Assembly (NCBI GenBank): GCA_020441735.1
Contig: JAGRLQ010000056.1
Location: forward strand, 1 to 13,670
DNA from: Nitratireductor sp.
GTDB taxonomy: Bacteria > Pseudomonadota > Alphaproteobacteria > Rhizobiales > Rhizobiaceae
Length of the DNA: 13,670 nucleotides
Direction of reading: 5' to 3'
The notes under the pieces are model-generated. The model was given only the letters and a program-made list of their open reading frames with translations. It made no database searches and was not told the origin of the DNA. A program made the position numbers and the translations under genes. Positions 1 to 6,254 of this stretch are shown here, in pieces. Position 1 is the first letter of the stretch. Each line of letters begins with the position of its first letter.

Positions 1-758
1 GTAACGCTGCTGCCGGCGACTTCCGACATTCCGCTGTTGTTGGAATGGTTGTTGATCGAAACGACAATCATGCCGCTGTTGTGGAAGCCGCCACCGCCGC
101 CACGCCTTCCATGCATGACCGTGCTGCCGCGCAGCCGGTAGCTGCCCACTTTCGACTTGGCCATGCGACGTGAGGATACGGTATGCGTGCTGCTGACGCG
201 GCGAACGCCGCCGGCATAGCGCACCGAGCGGTGCTTGCCACCGCCCACATAGCGGACACCGCTGCGCCGCTCGCCGAGCAGAATATTGTTCTCGATCGTG
301 ATGTTGTTGCGGTTGACGGCCGTGTTGACGTTTGTGTTCGTGTTGACGTTCCGGTTCGTGTTGATGTTGTTGTTCACATTGGTATTGCGGTTGCTATTGC
401 GCAGAAAGTTGCGGTCGCCGTTGCCCTTGCCGCCGCCCTTGCGGTAGCTCCCGTCGCCTCCGTACCCGCCGCCATCATCATACTTTGCCATGTCCGAAGA
501 CCCGCCGCGCCGGCCTCCATAGTCGCCATGACTGTTTTGGTAGCCGTCCTTGCGCGGGCGCAGTTCGCGCATGCCGCCACGCTTGCCGGATTTCATGTCG
601 CCTGCAACATGCTGCATCAGCAAGGTATTACCGGCATGGGCGTTGATACCCGGCAGCACCATGGCAGCAGCAAACAGGCCGGCTGCTGCAAAAACGCCGG
701 TCAGCGGTTTCAAAAACCCGCAGGAAATGACGCGGAACGGGGATCTGGTGCGGGGCAT
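1..758 (-). CDS. Secreted Gly/Asn-rich protein, partial (C-terminus beyond window)
   Basis: An open frame read by hand starts at ATG 756-758, after a GAGAGG ribosome site, and stays open for 252 codons to the left edge, so the C-terminus is missing. Residues 1-42 look like a Sec signal peptide: a basic start (MPRTRSPFR), a hydrophobic Ala/Leu/Val stretch at about 21-36, and an AHA|G cleavage site near 42. The mature part has a Gly/Arg/Lys/Asp-rich segment (about 58-115). Next is an asparagine-alternating run (about 119-154) in which N fills nearly every second position with V or I recurring. Then come a basic Ser/Arg/Gly segment (165-215) and a Gly-rich stretch with a more hydrophobic piece (MIVVSINN, 230-237). 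No catalytic motif or membrane anchor is visible. I do not recognise the family. Export and low complexity suggest a surface or matrix protein, and the alternating Asn pattern would suit a stacked beta-strand, but that is inference. Its upstream region holds an inverted repeat at 898-925. Confidence 0.75.
   Translation of the reverse strand, partial: MPRTRSPFRVISCGFLKPLTGVFAAAGLFAAAMVLPGINAHAGNTLLMQHVAGDMKSGKRGGMRELRPRKDGYQNSHGDYGGRRGGSSDMAKYDDGGGYGGDGSYRKGGGKGNGDRNFLRNSNRNTNVNNNINTNRNVNTNTNVNTAVNRNNITIENNILLGERRSGVRYVGGGKHRSVRYAGGVRRVSSTHTVSSRRMAKSKVGSYRLRGSTVMHGRRGGGGGFHNSGMIVVSINNHSNNSGMSEVAGSSV
315..368 (-). repeat. 18-bp tandem repeat coding for N[IV]NTNx
   Basis: Within the secreted Asn-rich gene, three consecutive 18-base units encode NINTNR, NVNTNT and NVNTAV (residues 131-148). 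The first two units read AACATCAACACGAACCGG and AACGTCAACACGAACACA on the coding strand. The third shares the first 12 bases (AACGTCAACACG) and then diverges. Degenerate copies of the same N-x-N pattern extend on both sides (about 119-154). Conservation at the base level as well as the amino-acid level suggests duplication by slippage or unequal recombination, so copy number may vary between strains. Confidence 0.8.
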
Positions 759-897
759 CGCTCAACCTCTCGGGCCCTTTCGGGCACTCTGGGGACGGGG
801 CCTGGCAACCAGCCCTGTCTCGATGGATCCGCATCCACTCCCAACCTAGGAGGCATAAGAAGCAGGGGCAAGGCCGGAAGGGGCCAAAGCGCCTTGG

Positions 898-925
898 TTA
901 ACCCTGTTTCAACAAACATGGTTAA
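898..925. repeat. Inverted repeat with TTAACC ends, possible operator
   Basis: Arms of 12 bases (ttaaccctgttt at 898-909 and aaacatggttaa at 914-925) are complementary except at one position (904/919), around a 4-base centre caac. It lies about 140 bases upstream of the start of the minus-strand secreted protein gene, in the gap between that gene and the tRNA. No T-run follows on either strand, so an intrinsic terminator is unlikely. The TTAACCAT read on the minus strand resembles half-sites described for the alphaproteobacterial cell-cycle regulator CtrA. That link is inference from a short motif. Nothing else in the gap 759-1051 stands out apart from a weak GC hairpin at 1009-1021. Confidence 0.45.
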
Positions 926-1051
926 TGCCGATTGAGGTATCAAAGGAGTTTAGAAAACGGTTCTGAGTGAGGCTTGATCGCGCAAATGGCTGCGAAGAGC
1001 AACGCGCGCTGCCGCAGGCAGTGAGTGCAGCGAACTGGCCGTGAGGAAAGA

Positions 1052-1127
1052 TGGTGCCGGCTGACGGACTCGAACCGCCGACCCGCTGATTACAAATCAG
1101 CTGCTCTACCAGCTGAGCTAAGCCGGC
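1052..1127 (-). tRNA. tRNA-Thr, anticodon UGU
   Basis: The minus strand folds into a full cloverleaf of 76 bases. The acceptor stem GCCGGCT pairs with AGCCGGC. The D arm is GCTC/GAGC. The anticodon stem GCTGA/TCAGC holds loop TTTGTAA, and the T arm contains TTCGAGT. The anticodon TGT is at 1092-1094 on the complement, reading threonine ACA codons. Discriminator A is followed by an encoded CCA (1052-1054), so no CCA addition is needed. It lies between cbbR and the secreted protein gene in the same orientation. No duplicate of its 3' end, which would mark an integrated element, was found elsewhere in the window. Confidence 0.97.
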
Positions 1128-1217
1128 ACTGAGCCGCTGATAGCCAGAATGGCAGGTTCTGTCCAGCGGGTTTTGCAGGCAGCTTCCCGGCTTGTGAGAG
1201 GCGGGGCACTGTGGCCA

Positions 1218-2165
1218 TTACGCCATGTCAAACGCGCTGGCCGGATAGGGTTTTGTCACCAGCGGCAGGTAGCGCGCGCCCTTGTCCTGCAGGAAAGCTT
1301 CGAAGGCCTCGATAGCCGGTGGAATGGCGGGCGAGGCCCTGGAAACGGAAAACCACTGGCGGCGAATGGGCGTGTCGATCACATCGAGGACACGCAGGCT
1401 GCCGTTCCTCACCTCTTGTTCGATCGTGTGGGCAGAGATGAAGGCGACGCCAAGACCCGCGATCACAGCCTGCTTGATCGTCTCGTTGGAATCCATCTCC
1501 GTTCCCAGATGGTCGAGTCGGCCGGGAATGTCGCTCAAGAAGATTTCCAGTGAGATGCGCGTGCCCGATCCCTTCTCGCGGACGATGAATTGCTCCTGGG
1601 CAATGCGCTCCTTGGTGATTTCGATCTGCTGCGCAAGCGCATGACCGGCAGGCGCGATGAACACCAACGGGTGGTCGCCGAAAACGCGCGATCGCACGTC
1701 GATCTCCTTTGGCGGGCGGCCCATCAGCGCGATATCGATTTCGTGGTCTTTCAGCTTGGCGATGGTCTCCGCCCGGTTGCCGATAAAGAGCTTCAACTCG
1801 ATTCCCGGCGCTTCTTTCAGAAAGCCGGCAATCAGTTTCGGGGCAAAATACTTGCCTGTGGAGACCACCCCGAGGCGAATTTTGCCGCGGCGAAGCCCCT
1901 TGATCGCAGCAATTGCATCCTCCAGATGGCGAACCTCGCTGCGGATCGCGCGGGCTGCCTCATGCACCACATGGCCCGCCTCCGTCGGGATCATGCCCTC
2001 CCGACGGCGCTCGAACAAAAGCAGCCCGGTCTCCTCCTCAAGCTGTTGAATCTGCAGGGAAACAGCAGGGCCGGTCAGGCCAAGTTCGCGCGCGGCCAGA
2101 TTGATCTTGCCATGGCGGAAGATCGCGGAAACGGTTCGCAGTTGTCTCAGGGTCAGGTTGCGCAT
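1218..2165 (-). CDS. cbbR: LysR-type regulator of the Calvin cycle operon, CbbR
   Basis: This 315-residue protein has the usual LysR length and layout. An N-terminal winged helix-turn-helix (about 1-60, core GKINLAARELGLTGPAVS and the LEEETGLLLFER end) is followed by a linker helix (about 64-90) and an effector-binding domain (about 93-300). The GVVSTGKYFAPKLIAGF segment opening the effector domain (about 99-115) is typical of CbbR proteins. Divergent position from cbbF across about 100 bases is the classic arrangement. In studied relatives CbbR binds this gap and activates the cbb operon in response to metabolites such as ribulose-1,5-bisphosphate. Here that role is inferred from family and position. 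ATG 2163-2165 is the chosen start because it begins the expected MRNLTLRQLR N-terminus. No Shine-Dalgarno-like purine run precedes it, which is odd for this window. Confidence 0.95.
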   Translation of the reverse strand: MRNLTLRQLRTVSAIFRHGKINLAARELGLTGPAVSLQIQQLEEETGLLLFERRREGMIPTEAGHVVHEAARAIRSEVRHLEDAIAAIKGLRRGKIRLGVVSTGKYFAPKLIAGFLKEAPGIELKLFIGNRAETIAKLKDHEIDIALMGRPPKEIDVRSRVFGDHPLVFIAPAGHALAQQIEITKERIAQEQFIVREKGSGTRISLEIFLSDIPGRLDHLGTEMDSNETIKQAVIAGLGVAFISAHTIEQEVRNGSLRVLDVIDTPIRRQWFSVSRASPAIPPAIEAFEAFLQDKGARYLPLVTKPYPASAFDMA

Positions 2166-2174
2166 GATGGCAGA

Positions 2175-2204
2175 GAGATAAGAAAAACTTACTCAAAAAG
2201 TCAA
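2175..2204 (-). promoter_or_regulatory. Candidate sigma-70 promoter of cbbR
   Basis: On the minus strand, TTGACT (2204-2199) matches the -35 consensus at five of six positions. TATCTC (2180-2175), 18 bases further on, is a weaker -10 candidate. Transcription would start only a few bases before the cbbR ATG. Together with the absence of a ribosome site, this raises the possibility of a leaderless cbbR message. The -35 lies directly beside the palindrome proposed as a CbbR site, so CbbR could repress its own gene. The -10 match is poor, so this is tentative. Confidence 0.35.
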
Positions 2205-2233
2205 TTAAATAAAATTTACAAAATCATTAATAT
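2205..2233 (+). promoter_or_regulatory. CbbR-type operator and candidate cbbF promoter
   Basis: The cbbR-cbbF gap turns sharply AT-rich at about 2181-2233. TAAAT-AAA-ATTTA at 2206-2218 is a perfect 5-base-arm palindrome and fits the TNA-N7-TNA pattern used by LysR-type regulators including CbbR. TTAAAT (2205-2210), 17 bases before TAATAT (2228-2233), could serve as -35 and -10. That would put the operator over the -35, as for many LysR activators, with a start near 2240. A TAAAAT at 2210-2215 is an alternative -10. Operator confidence is moderate and promoter confidence low. The cbbF ribosome site GGAGGAG (2253-2259) follows. Confidence 0.4.
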
Positions 2234-2266
2234 CCGCATGTTTCCGGCAAGTGGAGGAGAACCCCG

Positions 2267-3328
2267 ATGTCGGCAGCAACCACGCTCGAAGCCTATCTGA
2301 ATTCCTACCGGGCCGCCAATGGCGGCACAGACAGCGCACGCGGCGACATCGCCGCTGTGATAAGCGGGCTTGCCAAGGCATCGGTGCAGATCCGCAATCT
2401 CATCAACCAGGGCGCACTCGGCACTGCCTTTGCCGGCAAACGCGGCAGCGCCAATGCCGACGGCGACATCCAGCGCGATCTCGATGTCGTCGCCGACGAC
2501 ATGTTTCTTTCCGCCATGCGCGAATGTCCGGTTGCGCTTTATGCTTCGGAAGAACTCGACAATCCGGTGCTGTTGTCCCGGGAAGCCTCTCTGGCGATCG
2601 CCATTGATCCGCTGGACGGCTCCTCCAACATCGACACCAACGTTTCCATCGGCACGATTTTCTCGATCCTCCCGGTGGCTGGTGACCCGGCTGCTTCTCC
2701 TGTTGCAACATTCATGCAGCCGGGCACCAGCCAGTTGGCGTCAGGCTTCTTTATCTATGGGCCGCAACTTGCCCTTGTCCTGACGCTCGGACAGGGAACA
2801 GCCATTTTCGTCTTTTCGACCAGGCTCGGTTCCTTCGTTCAGGCCTACAAGTCGGTATCCATCCCCGAAGAAGCGCGTGAATTCGCCGTCAACGCCTCCA
2901 ACTACCGTCACTGGGACGGGGCAGTGCGCTGTTACGTCGATGACTGCCTGGCAGGCTGCGAGGGGCCGCGCGAATGCGATTTCAACATGCGCTGGATCGC
3001 TTCGCTGGTTGCCGACACCTACCGCATTCTCATTCGCGGTGGCGTCTTCCTGTATCCCGGCGACGGCCGCAAGAACTATGCCCATGGCCGGTTGCGGCTG
3101 GTCTACGAGGCGAACCCAATCGCCTTTCTGGTTGAGCAGGCAGGCGGTGCGGCAACCGATACCACCCGCCGAATTCTCGAAATCGTTCCCGAAAGCCTGC
3201 ACCAGCGTACGCCGCTTGTGCACGGCTCGAAAAAGGAAGTGATCCGCATCGGCCGTTACCACAGCGAACCCGGAATGATTTCCGAACGCTCGCCGCTTTT
3301 CGGCAAGCGCGGCCTCTTCAGAGCGTAA
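2267..3328 (+). CDS. cbbF: Fructose-1,6-/sedoheptulose-1,7-bisphosphatase, class I, CbbF
   Basis: CbbF dephosphorylates fructose-1,6-bisphosphate and, in Calvin-cycle forms, sedoheptulose-1,7-bisphosphate during RuBP regeneration in the cytoplasm. The 353-residue chain has the class I FBPase motifs in order: YASEE (92-96), metal site DPLDGSSN (114-121), VSIGTIF (126-132), MRWIASLVADTYR (241-253), and the C-terminal active-site block YPGDGRKN...YEANPIAF (263-287) with metal ligand E281. The length is normal for bacterial CbbF. The start has a strong GGAGGAG ribosome site 7 bases upstream. It is the first gene of the operon, 17 bases before cbbP. Odd point: four cysteines at 222, 227, 231 and 237 (C-x4-C-x3-C-x5-C) sit just before the substrate-binding helix. 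This invites a redox-control idea given the thioredoxin-like gene in the same operon, although the regulatory loop of the chloroplast enzyme lies elsewhere in the chain. Confidence 0.97.
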   Translation: MSAATTLEAYLNSYRAANGGTDSARGDIAAVISGLAKASVQIRNLINQGALGTAFAGKRGSANADGDIQRDLDVVADDMFLSAMRECPVALYASEELDNPVLLSREASLAIAIDPLDGSSNIDTNVSIGTIFSILPVAGDPAASPVATFMQPGTSQLASGFFIYGPQLALVLTLGQGTAIFVFSTRLGSFVQAYKSVSIPEEAREFAVNASNYRHWDGAVRCYVDDCLAGCEGPRECDFNMRWIASLVADTYRILIRGGVFLYPGDGRKNYAHGRLRLVYEANPIAFLVEQAGGAATDTTRRILEIVPESLHQRTPLVHGSKKEVIRIGRYHSEPGMISERSPLFGKRGLFRA

Positions 3329-3345
3329 TTACGGGCAGGAAGAAC

Positions 3346-4215
3346 ATGTCAGCCAAGTTCCCCATCATCTCGATCACCGGATCGTCCGGCGCCGGCACCA
3401 CCACCGTCGAGCAGACCTTCAAGAAGATCTTCAACCGCGAGGGCGTCACCGCGTCTTTCATCGAGGGTGATGCCTTTCACCGCTTCGACCGCGCCGCAAT
3501 GAAGGAAAAGGTCGCCGAGGAAAAGGCGCAGGGCATCGACTTCACCCATTTCAATGCCGAGGCCAACGAATTGGCAATTCTCGAAAGCGTATTCGAGGAG
3601 TATGGCCGCAAGGGGACCGGCAAGACCCGCCATTATATCCACGACGACGAGGAGGCGGAGCGCTACGGCACATCGCCGGGAACCTTTACCGATTGGGAGG
3701 AGTTCGGCGGCACCGACGTTCTCTTCTATGAAGGGCTGCATGGCTGCGTCGTCACCGACGAGGTCAATCTTGCCAGGCATTGCGATCTGAAGATCGGTGT
3801 CGTCCCGGTCATCAACCTGGAATGGATCCAGAAAATCCACCGCGACAAGGCGGCCCGCGGCTATTCCACCGAGGCGGTCACCGACACCATTCTGCGCCGC
3901 ATGCCGGATTACGTGAACTACATATGTCCGCAGTTTTCGCTGACCGACATCAACTTCCAACGCGTACCGATCGTCGATACGTCGAACCCCTTCATCGCCC
4001 GCTGGATTCCGACACCGGCAGAATCGATCCTGGTCATCCGCTTCGCCAATCCGCGCGGTATCGATTTTCCCTATCTGCTGTCCATGCTGCACGACGCCTA
4101 CATGTCGCGGGCCAATTCCATCGTCGTTCCCGGCGACAAGCTCGACCTCGCCATGCAGCTCATCTTCACCCCGCTCATCCACAAGCTGGTCGAGCGCAAG
4201 CGGCGCATGTCCTGA
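3346..4215 (+). CDS. cbbP: Phosphoribulokinase, bacterial class I, CbbP
   Basis: CbbP uses ATP to phosphorylate ribulose-5-phosphate to RuBisCO's substrate, ribulose-1,5-bisphosphate. The 289 residues match the octameric bacterial type. A P-loop lies at 12-20 (GSSGAGTTT), the catalytic-base segment EGDAFHR at 40-46 has D42 where the R. sphaeroides enzyme has its essential Asp42, and the Walker B-like segment DVLFYEGLHG is at 124-133. The basic IHRDKAARGYS segment (164-174) and the DTILRRMPDYVNYICPQF block (180-197) are family-typical. In this family NADH activates and AMP inhibits. The paired redox cysteines of the chloroplast enzyme are absent: only C134, C146 and C194 are present and none is in the P-loop. 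An AGGA lies just before ATG 3346. The stop (4213-4215) lies within the TGAGGAG that serves as the ribosome site of cbbT. Confidence 0.97.
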   Translation: MSAKFPIISITGSSGAGTTTVEQTFKKIFNREGVTASFIEGDAFHRFDRAAMKEKVAEEKAQGIDFTHFNAEANELAILESVFEEYGRKGTGKTRHYIHDDEEAERYGTSPGTFTDWEEFGGTDVLFYEGLHGCVVTDEVNLARHCDLKIGVVPVINLEWIQKIHRDKAARGYSTEAVTDTILRRMPDYVNYICPQFSLTDINFQRVPIVDTSNPFIARWIPTPAESILVIRFANPRGIDFPYLLSMLHDAYMSRANSIVVPGDKLDLAMQLIFTPLIHKLVERKRRMS

Positions 4216-4226
4216 GGAGAAGACAG

Positions 4227-6251
4227 ATGAACATCGCAACCGCTGCCCAACCCGCTACCGCGCTTGCGAGCGAAGAGGACATGGCCAACGCCATCCGCGC
4301 GCTCGCCATGGACGGCGTACAGGCTGCCAATTCCGGCCATCCCGGCATGCCCATGGGCATGGCTGAGGCAGTTACCGTCCTGTTCAACCGTTTCATCAAT
4401 ATCGACCCGTCCATGCCGGACTGGCCTGACCGCGACCGCTTCATCCTGTCCGCAGGCCATGGCTCGATGCTGCTTTATGCGCTGCATCACCTGCTCGGCT
4501 ATGGCGACATGGAAATCGATCAGCTGCGCAACTTTCGCCAGATCGGTTCTAGGACCGCAGGCCATCCCGAATACGGCCATGCGCTCGGCATCGAAACGAC
4601 AACCGGACCATTGGGGCAGGGGATCACCACCGCCGTCGGCATGGCGATTGCCGAACAGATGATGGCAGCCCGCTTCGGCACGAAGCTTACCGATCACCAT
4701 ACCTATGTTCTGGCCGGCGACGGCTGCCTGCAGGAAGGCATTTCCCATGAGGCAATAGACCTTGCCGGTCACCTGAAGCTGAAAAAGCTGATCGTGCTGT
4801 GGGATGACAATGAAATCTCCATCGACGGCTCGACCTCGCTGTCGACCTCGATGAACCAGCCGATGCGCTTCAAGGCTGCCGGCTGGGATGTTCAGCGGGT
4901 CGACGGCCATGACCGGGAAGCGGTCGCCGAGGCAATCGAGAAGGCCCGTCGCAGCCGCAGGCCGTCGCTTATTGCCTGCCGGACGGTGATCGGCAAGGGC
5001 GCCCCCAATCTCGAAGGCTCGCACAAGACACATGGCGCACCGCTGGGCAAGGACGAGATTGCCGCCACCCGCCTCAACATCGGCTGGCGGCATGAGCCCT
5101 TCGTTGTTCCGCAGAACATTTACAATGCCTGGGGCGAGGTTGCCGCCCGTGGCCGCACAAACCGCGAAGCATGGCAGGCCCGCATGGCTCAGTCGCGCAA
5201 CGGCAAGCGGCTGGAGAAATTCCTCGCCGACGGCTTGCCCGCTGCACTTTCCCGTCGCCTCTCCGCCTTCCGCAAGGAGCATGTGGAAAAGGCAACCAAG
5301 ACGGCGACCCGTCAGGCTTCGCAGATGGTGCTCGAAGTCATCAATGGTGCAACGCCGCTGACCATTGGCGGCTCGGCCGATCTGACCGGCTCCAATCTGA
5401 CGAAAACATCGCAGACGGAAGCCATTCGTCCGGGCAATTTCAAGGGTCGCTACATCCATTACGGCATCCGCGAACACGGCATGTCAGCGATGATGAACGG
5501 CATTGCGCTGCATGGCGGATTTATTCCCTATGGCGGCACGTTTCTGGTGTTCTCCGATTACGCCCGCGGTGCCATGCGGCTCTCGGCCCTGATGGAGCAG
5601 CAGGTCATCTATGTCCTGACCCATGATTCCATCGGCCTCGGCGAAGACGGTCCGACGCATCAGCCGGTCGAACATCTCGCCATGCTGCGCGCAACGCCCA
5701 ACCTCAATGTCTACCGGCCCGCCGACATCATCGAGACCGCCGAATGCTGGGAATTGGCATTGGCAACGCCGAACACGCCGAGCGTTCTGGCCCTGTCACG
5801 CCAGGGCCTGCCCATGCTGCGCGAACGGCATGAAGCAGAAAACCGCTCGGCAAAGGGCGCCTATGTGCTGCGCGAGCCGATTGGTGGGCGCGATGTGACG
5901 CTGATCGCCACAGGCTCGGAAGTCGAGATTGCCAAGGCGGCAGCCGACAATCTGCTGGCCGAAACGGGCATCAAGGCTGCCATCGTCTCCATGCCCTGCT
6001 GGGAACTGTTCGAGGCGCAGGACACGGACTACCGCGAAGCTGTTCTGGGCAGCGCGCCGCGTATCGCCGTCGAGGCTGCCGGCCGCATGGGTTGGGACCG
6101 CTGGATAGGGCCTGACGGCGCCTTCATCGGCATGGAAGGCTTCGGAGCTTCGGCACCTGCCACCGATCTCTACAAACATTTCGGCATCACCGCCAAACGG
6201 GTGGCGCAGGAGACCGTCCGTCTCATCAACGTTCAAACCAGGGAGGCTTGA
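4227..6251 (+). CDS. cbbT: Transketolase, CbbT
   Basis: CbbT is a thiamine-diphosphate and divalent-metal enzyme that moves two-carbon units from ketose to aldose phosphates, rebuilding pentose phosphates from fructose-6-phosphate and sedoheptulose-7-phosphate. At 674 residues it is full length. Motifs: SGHPGMPMG (36-44), AGHGSMLLYALHH (76-88), TGPLGQG (126-132), and the ThDP-binding GDG...N motif (GDG 164-166, N195 in DDNEISIDG). GIREHGM (413-419) holds the catalytic Glu at 416, and LTHDSIGLGEDGPTHQP follows in the pyrimidine domain. The frame stays open far upstream, but ATG 4227 is chosen. It begins the normal transketolase N-terminus, follows a GAGGAG ribosome site, and avoids a 149-residue extension that would lie wholly over cbbP. 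It is separated from cbbA by 3 bases. Confidence 0.96.
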   Translation: MNIATAAQPATALASEEDMANAIRALAMDGVQAANSGHPGMPMGMAEAVTVLFNRFINIDPSMPDWPDRDRFILSAGHGSMLLYALHHLLGYGDMEIDQLRNFRQIGSRTAGHPEYGHALGIETTTGPLGQGITTAVGMAIAEQMMAARFGTKLTDHHTYVLAGDGCLQEGISHEAIDLAGHLKLKKLIVLWDDNEISIDGSTSLSTSMNQPMRFKAAGWDVQRVDGHDREAVAEAIEKARRSRRPSLIACRTVIGKGAPNLEGSHKTHGAPLGKDEIAATRLNIGWRHEPFVVPQNIYNAWGEVAARGRTNREAWQARMAQSRNGKRLEKFLADGLPAALSRRLSAFRKEHVEKATKTATRQASQMVLEVINGATPLTIGGSADLTGSNLTKTSQTEAIRPGNFKGRYIHYGIREHGMSAMMNGIALHGGFIPYGGTFLVFSDYARGAMRLSALMEQQVIYVLTHDSIGLGEDGPTHQPVEHLAMLRATPNLNVYRPADIIETAECWELALATPNTPSVLALSRQGLPMLRERHEAENRSAKGAYVLREPIGGRDVTLIATGSEVEIAKAAADNLLAETGIKAAIVSMPCWELFEAQDTDYREAVLGSAPRIAVEAAGRMGWDRWIGPDGAFIGMEGFGASAPATDLYKHFGITAKRVAQETVRLINVQTREA

Positions 6252-6254
6252 CCA

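Noticed and set aside
297..404. CRISPR-like array in the repetitive left region
   Set aside because: The repeats are 18-base in-frame coding units without spacers and translate to a regular peptide pattern.
119..404. Curli (CsgA-type) repeats in the secreted protein
   Set aside because: Curlin repeats show spaced S-x5-Q-x4-N-x5-Q patterns. Here glutamine is nearly absent and Asn alternates every second residue.
183..935. Plus-strand 250-codon frame at the left end
   Set aside because: It is antisense to the secreted Asn-rich protein. Its VRVDV-like pattern is only the complement of the N-x-N repeat, and the minus frame has a signal peptide and ribosome site.
1052..1127. tRNA-Thr as the attachment site of a genomic island carrying the cbb operon
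   Set aside because: The operon lies on the 5' side of the tRNA, whereas integration usually occurs at the 3' end. I see no duplicate of the tRNA 3' end and no integrase in the window.
1590..2300. Plus-strand frames opposite cbbR
   Set aside because: They are antisense to a clear LysR regulator and run through its promoter region, with no motif.
3780..4226. 149-residue N-terminal extension of transketolase
   Set aside because: It is the wrong frame over cbbP, and the normal start with GAGGAG is at 4227.
4098..5477. Minus-strand frame opposite cbbT (459 codons)
   Set aside because: It is a shadow of transketolase with no motif and no ribosome site.
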